Assembly: GCA_022706885.1 (NCBI GenBank) | Contig: JAKJBR010000002.1 | Span: forward strand, 1-64,000 | Source of the DNA: DUPQ01 sp022706885 | Lineage (GTDB): Bacteria; Bacillota; Clostridia; DUPQ01 | Length of the DNA stretch: 64,000 nucleotides | Direction of reading: 5' to 3' | Part shown: positions 52,134-61,669 of the stretch, piece by piece | How the letters are laid out: each line of letters begins with the position of its first letter | Numbering within the stretch: the stretch's first letter is position 1 | Translations under genes and position numbers: made by a program | The notes under the pieces: model-generated | The model's input: only the letters and a program-made list of their open reading frames with translations | The model's database searches: none | What the model was told of the DNA's origin: nothing

Positions 52134-52257
52134 TATAAATATAATATAAATTTACAAAAATACAACATAAAAATATGTGAAAAATTACATTATATTTTAT
52201 ATTTTGTTATATATTATATTCCTTACAATAAATCTGTTATTATCAGCCGGGAAAATG

Positions 52258-52263
52258 TATAAT
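52258..52263 (+). promoter_or_regulatory. Probable -10 box of the glycosyltransferase operon
   Basis: TATAAT 31 nt before the ATG at 52295; no clear -35. Confidence 0.45.
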
Positions 52264-52294
52264 AGGAATATCATATTGCATTGAGGTGTTTTGT

Positions 52295-53230
52295 ATGAAA
52301 AAACTTTATTCTCTCGTAATACCGCTGTATAACGAAGAACAGGTAATACATGAATGTATAAAGAGAGTAACCGACGTAATGAAAGATAAAGACTTTGATT
52401 ATGAAGTTATTTTCGTTAATGACGGAAGCAAGGATGCAACAGAAGCTATTGTAAAGCAATACTGTGCTGAAGATGCTCATCTGAAACTTATATCTTTCTC
52501 GCGTAATTTCGGGCATCAGACCGCTATAACCGCCGGAATGGACCATTCGGCAGGTGATGCCGTTATAGTTATGGATGCCGACCTTCAGGATCCTCCCGAA
52601 GTGGTGTTGCAGATGATTGAAAAGTATGAGGAAGGATATGATGTGGTATATGCCGTACGTTCCAAAAGAAAAGGCGAAACCTTCTTCAAGAAGTTTACCG
52701 CCAAAGTATTTTACAGATTCTTAAAAAGCATGTGTGAAGTGGACATACCGGTAGACACCGGCGACTTCCGTCTCATAAGCAGGCAGGTATGCGATGTATT
52801 GAAAGGACTTACCGAGAGAAACAGGTATGTAAGAGGTCTTGTTTCATGGGTGGGATTCAAACAGACAGGAATATATTACGAAAGAGAAGAGCGATTTGCG
52901 GGAGAGACCAAATATCCCTTAAAAAAGATGTTAAAGCTTTCCATGGACGGTATAACATCGTTTTCCACAAAACCTCTTAAACTGACAAAATGGATAGGTT
53001 TAGTCACAACGGCTTCAGGCTTCATATATCTTCTCGTTGTAATCATACAAAGGCTTATGGGAATACGGTTGCAGAACGGATGGATACCTGCCGTAATTGC
53101 TATACTGATTGTGGGCGGCATACAGCTTATCATGTCGGGTATAAACGGTGAGTATATTGCCAGGATTTTTGACGAGAGCAAGAACAGACCTTTGTATATT
53201 ATAAGAGAGAAGGTTAACATGGATGAATAG
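52295..53230 (+). CDS. Glycosyltransferase family 2 (DPM1/GtrB-like)
   Basis: About 311 residues. N-terminal GT2 domain: VIPLYNEEQVI, VNDGSKDAT, SRNFGHQTAITAGMDHS, MDADLQDPPE and DTGDFRLI. Two C-terminal membrane spans (about 225-250, 262-285) as in polyprenyl-phosphate glycosyltransferases such as GtrB and CsbB, which load a sugar onto undecaprenyl phosphate for export. No flippase or acceptor transferase is adjacent. GAGGTG precedes ATG 52295. Overlaps the PHP phosphatase by eight bases. Confidence 0.9.
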   Translation: MKKLYSLVIPLYNEEQVIHECIKRVTDVMKDKDFDYEVIFVNDGSKDATEAIVKQYCAEDAHLKLISFSRNFGHQTAITAGMDHSAGDAVIVMDADLQDPPEVVLQMIEKYEEGYDVVYAVRSKRKGETFFKKFTAKVFYRFLKSMCEVDIPVDTGDFRLISRQVCDVLKGLTERNRYVRGLVSWVGFKQTGIYYEREERFAGETKYPLKKMLKLSMDGITSFSTKPLKLTKWIGLVTTASGFIYLLVVIIQRLMGIRLQNGWIPAVIAILIVGGIQLIMSGINGEYIARIFDESKNRPLYIIREKVNMDE

Positions 53231-54056
53231 ATTTAATACAATACATTTACATACCCGTTATTCCGACGGGTTGAATGATTCGCATGAATATATAGAAGAA
53301 GCAATAAGATTGGGACTGAAAAGTATAGGTTTTTCCGACCATGCTCCCGTGCCGCTGAAATATGATTGGGCAATGAAAAAAGAGGACCTGCCCAGGTATT
53401 TTGACGAGTTAAATTACATGAGGAAGGTGTACGGGAAGAAGATAAATATTTATATCGGATTGGAGCTGGACTATTTGGAAGGGCTGGATGTCAAAAAGTA
53501 TATTGATTTTGACCAACTTAATCTGGATTTTGTTATAGGTACGGTCCACTACCTCTATTCCGACCGGATAGACGGTTTTGCTTCGGCCGACGGTACACAG
53601 GAAAGAGTGGATAAAGCTATCATTGAAGGTTTCGGCGGTGACGGGGTTGCTTTTTACAAAAAATACTATCAGACATTAAGGCAAATGATAACAGAATATA
53701 ACCCGTTAATGATTGCTCATTTCGATATAGTGGAAAAAAGGAATATAGGCAAGAAGTGGTTTGATGCCGATACCGATGAATATAAAGCTCATGTAGAAGC
53801 GACTTTGGATGTAATAAAAGATTCCTATATCGAAGTCAACACCGGTGCCATGGCAAAAGACATTGATGTCATGTATCCTTCGGAATATATCTTAAGAAGA
53901 TGTCGTGCGAAAAACTTGCGTGTATCGGTTAATTCCGACTGCCATTTTACATCGGCGTTACTGTTTGCTTACGATAAAGCGATAGACCGGCTTAAAAGAG
54001 CGGGCTACGATTGTTCTTATGTCTTTGACGGAGTTATGAAAAAAGTTAAATTTTAG
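53223..54056 (+). CDS. PHP-domain histidinol-phosphatase-like protein
   Basis: 277 residues of the HisJ/HisK PHP family. Metal-binding motifs are seen: HLHTRYSDG (about 9-17), GFSDHAP, GLELDYLEG, GTVHYL, AHFDIVEK and a final NSDCHF. The family includes histidinol-phosphate phosphatase, but no his gene is near, so the substrate could be another phosphate ester. The eight-base overlap with the glycosyltransferase gene suggests joint function or coupling. Confidence 0.83.
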   Translation: MNRFNTIHLHTRYSDGLNDSHEYIEEAIRLGLKSIGFSDHAPVPLKYDWAMKKEDLPRYFDELNYMRKVYGKKINIYIGLELDYLEGLDVKKYIDFDQLNLDFVIGTVHYLYSDRIDGFASADGTQERVDKAIIEGFGGDGVAFYKKYYQTLRQMITEYNPLMIAHFDIVEKRNIGKKWFDADTDEYKAHVEATLDVIKDSYIEVNTGAMAKDIDVMYPSEYILRRCRAKNLRVSVNSDCHFTSALLFAYDKAIDRLKRAGYDCSYVFDGVMKKVKF

Positions 54057-54676
54057 TGTGTTTGTTTAAAAGGAATAAACCAGACCGACAAAGAAGAAAC
54101 CGCTCCTATAAGTATTCCGATTAACAGATCTGAAATATGTGTCATCTTGGAAAGCAAAGCACAGACAATCCATGCCAGCAATATCAATCCGAACAGCAAA
54201 ACTATCGGCAAGCATTTTGAACGTTTATGTATTTTTTTGTAGAAAATCATTAAGAAAAAGCCGTTGGACAATATACATGAAGGTATGTTGGGAAAACTTG
54301 CAATACCGCTGTTTTTCAAAACTGCAACAAGAAATGCACTGTCGCCGAAATGGGGAATATCCATTCTGACCGGATAGGAAAGACTTATTATCAGGCAAAT
54401 AAGAACCGATATTGCAATTGCTATTATAAGCCGGTAATATCCGTCGCCCGGACAGAAGAAAAGGAAAATAACGGATACGGCTGCAAGCGGCACCCAGGAT
54501 ATATATCCGTAAACGGCAAAATCAATAAAAGGAATATAGCTGTCAAGAAACATTTCAGTGGAAAAGAAGTTATCGCTTTTTTTAACAATCGCACATACTA
54601 TCAAATAAAATATATACAAAAGAAAGGGTAACATAAGTGATATAAGCCGTCTGTATTTAACGAAAAAAGCCTTCAT
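54053..54676 (-). CDS. Degenerate PAP2-like membrane protein
   Basis: 207 residues, six membrane spans. Two places recall PAP2/lipid phosphatases: SFPNIPSCIL, where active enzymes have FPSxH, and KMTHISDLLIGILIG, where they have a His four residues before the Asp. Both catalytic His positions are occupied by other residues, so if the match is right the protein is likely inactive as a phosphatase. Otherwise an unrecognised membrane protein. Convergent four-base overlap with the PHP gene. Confidence 0.6.
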   Translation of the reverse strand: MKAFFVKYRRLISLMLPFLLYIFYLIVCAIVKKSDNFFSTEMFLDSYIPFIDFAVYGYISWVPLAAVSVIFLFFCPGDGYYRLIIAIAISVLICLIISLSYPVRMDIPHFGDSAFLVAVLKNSGIASFPNIPSCILSNGFFLMIFYKKIHKRSKCLPIVLLFGLILLAWIVCALLSKMTHISDLLIGILIGAVSSLSVWFIPFKQTH

Positions 54677-54713
54677 AACTTTCCTTTCCGTATCTTAAAA
54701 AACTCTCATGCCC

Positions 54714-54742
54714 ATTATAGTATCCTATCGGTAAACTTACAA
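54714..54742 (-). promoter_or_regulatory. Promoter of the PAP2-like gene
   Basis: On the minus strand TTGTAA (54737-54742), 17-bp spacer, TATAAT (54714-54719), 38 nt before the start codon. Confidence 0.6.
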
Positions 54743-54813
54743 GCGAAAGAATCGGTATATACAGTCAAGCTTTATGTTAAAATATACTCAATCGGATATA
54801 TAGAGGCGGAATA

Positions 54814-55164
54814 ATGAATATTCAGATTTTCGGAAAAACCAAATGCTTTGATACCCAAAAAGCCCAAAGATACTTCAAAGAAAGAAAAATACCTTTCCAG
54901 TATATCAATATGTCAGATAAAGGTATGAGTAAAGGCGAGTTGGAAAAAGTTTTAAGAGGAGTAGGCGGAATGGAGAATCTTTTAGACTATAAAACAAAAG
55001 ATCAGGATAAGCTTCTGAGGATTAAATATGCAAAAGAGCAGGACAGGACGGCGCTGCTTTTGGAAAATCAGCACCTCATAAAAACGCCCGTCGTGCGAAA
55101 CGGCAATAAGGCGACAGCGGGGTATGAACCGGGTGTATGGAAAGAATGGGAGGGTAACAAATGA
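54814..55164 (+). CDS. ArsC/Spx-family thioredoxin-fold protein
   Basis: 116 residues with the ArsC-type start IQIFGKTKCFDTQKAQRYFKE: a single Cys (C10) stands where Spx has CxxC, and no second Cys pair follows. The TPVV cis-Pro motif (KTPVVRNG) is present. Classical ArsC needs three conserved Arg, not evident here, so arsenate reduction is doubtful. It may act as an Spx-like regulator or a glutaredoxin-dependent reductase. AGAGGCGG precedes the ATG. Overlaps the oxidoreductase gene by four bases. Confidence 0.82.
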   Translation: MNIQIFGKTKCFDTQKAQRYFKERKIPFQYINMSDKGMSKGELEKVLRGVGGMENLLDYKTKDQDKLLRIKYAKEQDRTALLLENQHLIKTPVVRNGNKATAGYEPGVWKEWEGNK

Positions 55165-56417
55165 TTACCATAGCTGTGATAGGCTTAGGCAACAGAGGCA
55201 GCGGTTATATGAGATGGACCAAGCTTTTAAACGGCAGAAAAGCTAAAATAACCGCATTATGCGATACCGATGAGTACAGACTCAACACATACGGCGACAA
55301 GTATGAAGTGGATAAAAGAAACAGATATCTGAATGAAGTCGATTTCTTTAAAGCCGGGAAACTGGCCGATGCCATATATATATGCACAATGGATAACGAT
55401 CACTACCGCCATGCCATGGCGGCAATAGAATGCGGATATCACATAATGCTGGAAAAACCCGTCTCTATAAATATTGCCGAGTGTGAAGAGATACGCAACA
55501 AAGCAAAAGAAAAAGGTGTATATGTTGTGGTATGCCATGTCATGAGATATTCGCCGTTCTTCAAAAAGATGAATCAATTGGTAAAGAGCGGGAAGTACGG
55601 CAAGATAATATCCGTTGAACATACCGAGAATATAGGGTACTTCCATTTCGCTCACAGTTATGTAAGAGGTAACTGGAGAGATTCGGAAAAAACCACACCC
55701 ATGCTGATGGCTAAATGCTGCCATGACTTTGACCTTATACACTGGTTGATGGGAGACGGTTGCAAATCCATATCTTCTTACGGCAGTCTTTCCTACTTTA
55801 AAAAAGAAAATGCACCGGAAGGCTGCGGCGATATATGCCTGGATTGTCCCAAGCATATTAAAAACAACTGCCTGTATGATGCGGAAAGCCTGTATATTAC
55901 CGCACCCATATGGCGGTTTACATTCCTGAAACTTTTAGGAGATGTCATAACCGGAAAACCCAAATACAATAGAAAAGACAAATATGATTCGTTGCGGACC
56001 GGTCTGTTCGGCAGATGCGTGTATAAGTGTGACAACAATGCATTGGATCATCAGGTGGTGACAATGGATTACGGTGATAACAGATATGTCAACCTGAATG
56101 TTACGGCATTTTCCGAAAAATGTTACAGACACACAATCCTGCACATGGAAAAAGCCGATATTCACTGCGACGAATCCAAAGGCAGATTCATAATCAACAG
56201 ATTCGGAAAGGGAAGTAAAACGGTATATGCGGGAGTTATACGCCTTGCACATATATCGGGTGACATGGCGCTGGTCAATAATTTTATAAAACTGTTATCC
56301 GGTGAACCCATGGAAACCGACGACCTTACCTTCATCGATACAACCATAGTCAGTCATCGCAATGTCATGGCGGCAGAGCAGTCGAGAAAAGAAGGCGGAA
56401 AAGTTATATGGCTTTAG
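55161..56417 (+). CDS. Gfo/Idh/MocA family oxidoreductase
   Basis: 418 residues. NAD(P)-binding fold with IGLGNRGSG near the start, the EKP motif (LEKPVSINIAECEEI) with conserved Lys, and ATTPMLMAKCCHDFDLIHWL-type substrate region with His and Asp. A four-Cys group (CGDICLDCPKHIKNNC, about 220-235) in the C-terminal domain suggests structural metal binding, known in a subgroup of this family. Substrate is probably a sugar or inositol-type compound. Overlaps the hydantoinase-family gene by ten bases. Confidence 0.9.
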   Translation: MITIAVIGLGNRGSGYMRWTKLLNGRKAKITALCDTDEYRLNTYGDKYEVDKRNRYLNEVDFFKAGKLADAIYICTMDNDHYRHAMAAIECGYHIMLEKPVSINIAECEEIRNKAKEKGVYVVVCHVMRYSPFFKKMNQLVKSGKYGKIISVEHTENIGYFHFAHSYVRGNWRDSEKTTPMLMAKCCHDFDLIHWLMGDGCKSISSYGSLSYFKKENAPEGCGDICLDCPKHIKNNCLYDAESLYITAPIWRFTFLKLLGDVITGKPKYNRKDKYDSLRTGLFGRCVYKCDNNALDHQVVTMDYGDNRYVNLNVTAFSEKCYRHTILHMEKADIHCDESKGRFIINRFGKGSKTVYAGVIRLAHISGDMALVNNFIKLLSGEPMETDDLTFIDTTIVSHRNVMAAEQSRKEGGKVIWL

Positions 56418-58432
56418 GAATAGGAATAGATACGGGCGGTACATATACCGATGCCGTAATATATGACTTTGACAGCGGTAAAGTATTATGCTCCGCAAAA
56501 GCTCTTACCACTCATGAAAAGCTGGAGACCGGAATAATAAATGCGTTATCCCGTTTAAATAAGCAATACTTTCCGAAAGTGGATATAGTGGCTCTGTCCA
56601 CAACTTTGGCTACCAACGCCTGTATAGAAAACAAAGGCGGAAGAGCCAAGTTGCTGTTTTTCGGAGTGGAGCAAAAGGTTTTTGATATGGTAGGCAAGGA
56701 TTACGGTCTTACCGACAAAAGTGATGTATATCTCTGTGAAAAAAGCGGTGATTTTTCCGGCAACAACACGCAGCAACCGGACTGGGATAAATTATTTACT
56801 CAACTGGATGACTGGTTGAACGATGCCGAAGGCTTGGGAATAGTGGAAGTATTTGCTGCAAGTAACGGTGCCAAGTTGGAAAAGACCGCAAAGAAAATGG
56901 TGGAAGAAAGATATGGAATTCCTGCGGTATGCGGTCATGAACTGTTTTACGAACTAAACTCCATTCAAAGAGGAGCTGGCACTTTACTCAATGCCAAACT
57001 TATACCTATCATCAAACAGTTTTTGGAGAGTATAAAGTCGGCATTGGAAAAAATGCACATTAATGCACCCGTTGTGGTTATACGAAGTGACAGCACTAAA
57101 ATGAGCGAACAATATGCCGAAACAAAGCCTGTGGAAACCATCTTATCCGGACCTGCTTCATCGGTTACGGGCGGGGTGAATATAACGGAGGAAAAAAATT
57201 GCCTTATCATAGATATGGGAGGAACCACTACCGATGTTTCCATAGTAAAAAACGGTATACCGCTTGATGCATACTCCGGGGTAAGGATAGGCTCGTGGAA
57301 GACATTTGTCCACGGCGTATTTATAGACACATTCGGTTTGGGGGGAGACAGTACAATAAGGGTGGAGCACGGAAAGGTTGTGCAACTGCCTCAACGCATG
57401 ATTCCTCTGTGTGTTGCCGCAACAAGATGGCCGCTTATCAATAAGGAGTTGGAAGAACTTATTGATTCAAAAAAGTATCACAGTTATCCTTTGTACGAGT
57501 TTTTACTTTTACAGAAAAGTGTAACCGGTAATAATTCGCATATCATACACAGCAAATATACAAAAGAAGAATCGGAACTTATAAATTTACTGGAAAAACA
57601 GCCCATGCCTTTGGAAAAAGCCGCAAATGCTTCGGGTAAGGATATATATACATTTAACACGGAGCGATTGGAATCGGAGGGAGTGATAATACGGGCAGGT
57701 TTAACACCTACCGATATAATGCATGTGAAGAAAGATTTTAATGCCTTTGATGAAACCGCTTCAATAACCGCCGTGAAATATATTCTTTCAAACATTTTTG
57801 AGGAAACGGGTATCGAATATACTCAGGAAGAATTCTGCGATATGGTATATGACACCGTAAAGCTTAAACTGTACGAAAATATCGTAAGAATACTGTTAAC
57901 CGATAAATATCCCGATGATTTTAAAAACGGGGTAAATGAGCAGACAATGGCCCTTATACGCAATTCATATAGAGACCGTTTACATAAAGACCTGCCTGTT
58001 GGTTTTGTAACAGATATGTCTTTAGTCGGTATAGGAGCACCTACACATATATTCCTTCCCGATGTCGCAAAGGCTTTGGGTACAGGATGTGTAATACCTT
58101 CCGATGCAAAATATGCCAATGCGATAGGAGCGGTGGTAAGCAATGTAAGGTCGGTATATCAAATAGAGATTAGAAGCGAGTATGACAGTTCATATATGGT
58201 ATATGCACCTTCAGGCAGGTATGTGACAAATGATTTTAATGCTGCCGTGGAATATGCAAAGAAAGCGGCATCGGAAGCGGCTTTAAAAGATGCACAATCC
58301 AAAGGTATTGCCGACAACTACAATATTGATACACAGGTTATAACAAATACCGCAACGGCAAAAAAAGGAAGACAAATTGATCTGGGAACAACAGTTATTG
58401 CAACGGTAAGCGGGAATATGCAGTATAATTAA
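56408..58432 (+). CDS. Hydantoinase/oxoprolinase family protein (HyuA-type)
   Basis: 674 residues. An ASKHA-type ATP-binding start (GIGIDTGGTYTDAVIYD) and a second phosphate loop (LIIDMGGTTTDVSIV, about 257) match the HyuA half of ATP-dependent hydantoinases and 5-oxoprolinases. GPASSVTGG also fits. The HyuB partner is not encoded near, and the last 170 residues seem to be an added C-terminal domain. Single-subunit members of this family are common in Clostridia with unknown substrate. Start ATG lies in the oxidoreductase reading frame end. Confidence 0.85.
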   Translation: MALGIGIDTGGTYTDAVIYDFDSGKVLCSAKALTTHEKLETGIINALSRLNKQYFPKVDIVALSTTLATNACIENKGGRAKLLFFGVEQKVFDMVGKDYGLTDKSDVYLCEKSGDFSGNNTQQPDWDKLFTQLDDWLNDAEGLGIVEVFAASNGAKLEKTAKKMVEERYGIPAVCGHELFYELNSIQRGAGTLLNAKLIPIIKQFLESIKSALEKMHINAPVVVIRSDSTKMSEQYAETKPVETILSGPASSVTGGVNITEEKNCLIIDMGGTTTDVSIVKNGIPLDAYSGVRIGSWKTFVHGVFIDTFGLGGDSTIRVEHGKVVQLPQRMIPLCVAATRWPLINKELEELIDSKKYHSYPLYEFLLLQKSVTGNNSHIIHSKYTKEESELINLLEKQPMPLEKAANASGKDIYTFNTERLESEGVIIRAGLTPTDIMHVKKDFNAFDETASITAVKYILSNIFEETGIEYTQEEFCDMVYDTVKLKLYENIVRILLTDKYPDDFKNGVNEQTMALIRNSYRDRLHKDLPVGFVTDMSLVGIGAPTHIFLPDVAKALGTGCVIPSDAKYANAIGAVVSNVRSVYQIEIRSEYDSSYMVYAPSGRYVTNDFNAAVEYAKKAASEAALKDAQSKGIADNYNIDTQVITNTATAKKGRQIDLGTTVIATVSGNMQYN

Positions 58433-58454
58433 AAAGAAAGAAGGATTAACAAAT

Positions 58455-59519
58455 ATGCAAAAAGCAAAAACGTATTACAAAGGCTTAAAGCCGTACACCA
58501 ATCTGGACGACAAGGATTTGATATATCTGGATATAAGAAACAAGCCTTTTGATATATACGGGTTGTATGACCCCGTAAATCAACCGGTATTCAAAAGAAT
58601 GCCCGATGAGGTGGCTGCTAAGTCTAATTCGAGAGTGCGTATACACTATTTACACACCTCGGGAGGAAGAATACGTTTTTGTACCGACTCCGATTATCTT
58701 TGCATACAGGTCTTCTTTCCCGAATTATTCAGGATGACCAATATGTCTTTGCAAGCCGCCTCGGGATTTGATATCTATGAAGATTTTGACAACAGAAGTG
58801 TATTTTTCAGCAGATTTAATCCCGAAGTAAACACTAAAGACTGGTATGAGATGAGAATAAGATTCAGTGAGCATAAATTGCGATACTTTACTTTGTATTT
58901 CCCTTTATACAATAATATGGATAAGGTATATATAGGGGTTTCGGAAGATTCTCTCTTAGGTCCCGGAAAGCAATATAAGTATAAGAAGCCTGTTGTGTAT
59001 TACGGTTCCTCCATCACACAGGGAGGATGCGCTTCAAGAGCGGGCAATTGTTATGAAGCCGTCATATCCAGAATGTGCGATGTCGACTATATCAATTTAG
59101 GTTTCTCCGGTGCAGCTGAGGGAGAACAGGCAATAGCGGAATATATAGCAAGCCTGGATATGAGCGTATTTGTGCTGGATTATGACCATAATGCTCCGAA
59201 GATTGAGCATTTACAAAAAACACATCAACCGTTTTTTAACACTGTAAGAAAGAAGAATCCCGACCTTCCGGTAATATTTGTTTCCAAACCCGACTTTTCC
59301 GATTACTCATTTGACAGCATACAGAGAAGGAATATAATCTTTAAGACATATATGAGTGCAATGGAAAACGGCGACAGAAATGTGTATTTCATAGACGGCC
59401 GAAGTTTTTTCGCAAGAGATTACAGGGACAGTTGTACGGTAGACGGTTGTCACCCTAACGATATAGGTTTTTTACGTATGGCACAGGTAATAGGAAATAT
59501 GGTTAAGGAGCTTTTATAA
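58455..59519 (+). CDS. SGNH/GDSL hydrolase with N-terminal beta domain
   Basis: 354 residues, no signal peptide. The N-terminal domain (about 1-170) has a PFDIYGLYDP segment similar to the GxDLY motif found before GDSL domains. The catalytic domain starts at about 176 with YYGSSITQGG (nucleophile Ser), continues with NLGFSGAAEGE and ends with DGCHPNDIGF holding the Asp-His pair. It likely removes acyl (often acetyl) groups from a carbohydrate. 22 nt after the hydantoinase-type gene and probably in the same operon. Confidence 0.87.
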   Translation: MQKAKTYYKGLKPYTNLDDKDLIYLDIRNKPFDIYGLYDPVNQPVFKRMPDEVAAKSNSRVRIHYLHTSGGRIRFCTDSDYLCIQVFFPELFRMTNMSLQAASGFDIYEDFDNRSVFFSRFNPEVNTKDWYEMRIRFSEHKLRYFTLYFPLYNNMDKVYIGVSEDSLLGPGKQYKYKKPVVYYGSSITQGGCASRAGNCYEAVISRMCDVDYINLGFSGAAEGEQAIAEYIASLDMSVFVLDYDHNAPKIEHLQKTHQPFFNTVRKKNPDLPVIFVSKPDFSDYSFDSIQRRNIIFKTYMSAMENGDRNVYFIDGRSFFARDYRDSCTVDGCHPNDIGFLRMAQVIGNMVKELL

Positions 59520-59522
59520 CTA

Positions 59523-60866
59523 ATGGAAGCTAAAAGGAAGATAAGATTGAATACCATGCAGATTATTGCAATAGGATTTGTTGTAATAATACTAATCGGA
59601 GCGTTGCTGCTTTCTCTTCCCGCCGCTTCAAAAGACAACACAAGAATCCCTTTTATAAACGCCCTGTTTACCGCCACCTCTGCATTGTGTGTCACAGGAC
59701 TTGCGACATACGATACATATACTCAGTTTACATTGTTCGGCCAGATTGTAATCTTGGTACTTATACAGACAGGCGGCCTGGGTTTCATGAGTGTAGCGGG
59801 TATGATATTTCTGATGTTGGGCAAAAAGATAGGTTTGAGAGAAAGAGGGCTTCTGATGGAGACCATGAATACCCCGCATATAGGCGGGGTTGTAAAACTC
59901 TTGCGCAGGATTATCATCACATCCTTTGCCATTGAAATGATTGCCGCCGCTTTATTATCCATCCGTTTCATACCGCTTTTGGGAACGGTAAAGGGAATAT
60001 ATTACGGCATATTCCATGCCATATCCGCATTTTGTAATGCCGGATTTGATCTTATGGGCGTATTCGATTCAAGGAGTTCATTAATAGGTTTTGAAGCCGA
60101 TGTGCTTGTCAATGTGGTTGCAATACTGTTGATGTTGATAGGCGGTCTCGGATTTATAGTGTGGGATGATATTATGGATAACAAATTGAAGTTTTCCAAA
60201 TACAGACTGCATACAAAGATAGTGCTTATCGGTACCGCGGTGCTGGTGGTATTTCCCGCAATATTCTTCTTCTTTTTGGAAAGCAATAATACCTTAGCAG
60301 GCATGACTTTCGGAGAAAAGGTTTTGGCATCGGTATTTCAGGTAGTTTCTCCCAGAACCGCAGGCTTCAATACAGTGGAAATATCCAAACTTTCGGAAGG
60401 ATCTTTACTGTTGACCATTCTTCTGATGATGATAGGTGCCAATCCCGGTTCCACCGGAGGCGGTATAAAGATAACCACGCTGTTTGTTATCATACTTACC
60501 ATAAAAGCATATATAACTCATTCGCACGACCTCAATGTGGGAGGAAAAAGACTGGAAGACTTTATCCCGAGAAAAGCTTTCAGTATAGCCTCCATATATG
60601 TAATACTTGCCTCTTTGGCATGCTTTTTTATTGTGTCGATACAGCCTTTTACCCTTGAAGACACTATGTTTGAGACTGTTTCTGCAATAAGTACGGTGGG
60701 GCTGACAACGGGTATTACCCCGGCACTGAATACTGTTTCGAAAATTGTTATTATAATATTAATGTACTGCGGCAGGGTGGGAAGCCTGACCGTTATAGCG
60801 GCTTTGGCCGGTGATAAACCCAGACCGAATATAAGGCAGATGGAAGAAAGGATAATAATAGGTTAG
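59523..60866 (+). CDS. ktrB: KtrB/TrkH-type potassium uptake channel subunit
   Basis: 447 residues with eight membrane spans and four selectivity-filter loops, each with a central Gly (for example TSALCVTGLA, SAFCNAGFD, SPRTAGFNT, STVGLTTG). The gating loop region MIGANPGSTGGGIK is clear. Together with the KtrA protein it forms a sodium-dependent potassium importer. Starts three bases after the esterase stop and is followed by ktrA after seven bases. Confidence 0.95.
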   Translation: MEAKRKIRLNTMQIIAIGFVVIILIGALLLSLPAASKDNTRIPFINALFTATSALCVTGLATYDTYTQFTLFGQIVILVLIQTGGLGFMSVAGMIFLMLGKKIGLRERGLLMETMNTPHIGGVVKLLRRIIITSFAIEMIAAALLSIRFIPLLGTVKGIYYGIFHAISAFCNAGFDLMGVFDSRSSLIGFEADVLVNVVAILLMLIGGLGFIVWDDIMDNKLKFSKYRLHTKIVLIGTAVLVVFPAIFFFFLESNNTLAGMTFGEKVLASVFQVVSPRTAGFNTVEISKLSEGSLLLTILLMMIGANPGSTGGGIKITTLFVIILTIKAYITHSHDLNVGGKRLEDFIPRKAFSIASIYVILASLACFFIVSIQPFTLEDTMFETVSAISTVGLTTGITPALNTVSKIVIIILMYCGRVGSLTVIAALAGDKPRPNIRQMEERIIIG

Positions 60867-60873
60867 GAGTAAA

Positions 60874-61518
60874 ATGAAATCGGTTTTAATAATAGGAACA
60901 GGAAAATTCGGTAAATGCTTAGCTTTGAAAATGGCGGAGCTGGGAAACGAAGTAATGGTAGTGGATAAAGATGAAAATGAATTAAAAGAGATTTCCGACC
61001 ATGTTACCTCCGCATTGGTAGCGGATTGCATGGACGAGAATGTGTTAAAATCATTCGGGATAAATAACTTTGATATTTGTTTTGTATGTATAGGGGAGAA
61101 TTTCCAGTCTTCTTTGGAAATAACATCATTACTAAAGGATAACGGAGCCAAATATGTGGTGTCCAAAGCCGAAAGGGATATTCATGCAAAATTTCTTTTA
61201 AGAAACGGAGCCGACGAGATTATCTTTCCGGAAAAGGATATGGCAAACAGGGCGGCATACAGGTTCAGTGCAAATCACATGTTTGACTATATACAACTTT
61301 CACCCGATTATGCGGTATCGGAGATAAAAACACCCGAGCAGTGGATAGGAAAGACAATATCCCATGTTAATGTAAGAATGAACTTTAACGTCAATGTGCT
61401 TGCATACAAAGAGGACGGTAAAATACATCCTCTTTCCAACCCCAACTATATCTTCAAAGAGCACACACGGCTTATAGTATCAGGTGCGTGGAAGGATGTT
61501 GAGAAGATAAGTAAGTAG
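60874..61518 (+). CDS. ktrA: KtrA/TrkA-N regulatory subunit of potassium uptake
   Basis: 214 residues: Rossmann RCK domain with GTGKFGKCLA and VVDKDENE (about 8-36), then a C-terminal RCK-C domain (about 140-214). Binds nucleotides and gates KtrB. AGGAG precedes the ATG. No promoter was found between ktrB and ktrA, so the two form an operon. c-di-AMP control is known for this family but not visible here. Confidence 0.95.
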   Translation: MKSVLIIGTGKFGKCLALKMAELGNEVMVVDKDENELKEISDHVTSALVADCMDENVLKSFGINNFDICFVCIGENFQSSLEITSLLKDNGAKYVVSKAERDIHAKFLLRNGADEIIFPEKDMANRAAYRFSANHMFDYIQLSPDYAVSEIKTPEQWIGKTISHVNVRMNFNVNVLAYKEDGKIHPLSNPNYIFKEHTRLIVSGAWKDVEKISK

Positions 61519-61613
61519 GTATTTACGATACGAAGCGATGAGTGAGGGCACTGCATCTAATATTGTCATATCTGTAGTAAAGTATCAAGGTGCGACAACA
61601 AGGTACGACTCCG

Positions 61614-61642
61614 TTGACAAATGAAACGTAATATACCATACT
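61614..61642 (+). promoter_or_regulatory. Candidate promoter of the frameshifted gene
   Basis: TTGACA (61614-61619), 17-bp spacer, CATACT (61637-61642). The strong site GGAGAGG follows at 61657-61663. The segment 61519-61613 shows no gene. Confidence 0.5.
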
Positions 61643-61669
61643 CATAAGGTAGAAACGGAGAGGTATTAA

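Noticed and set aside
52134..52250. Extremely AT-rich stretch as a replication origin
   Set aside because: No DnaA-box cluster and no dnaA or dnaN neighbours; it fits a divergent promoter region.
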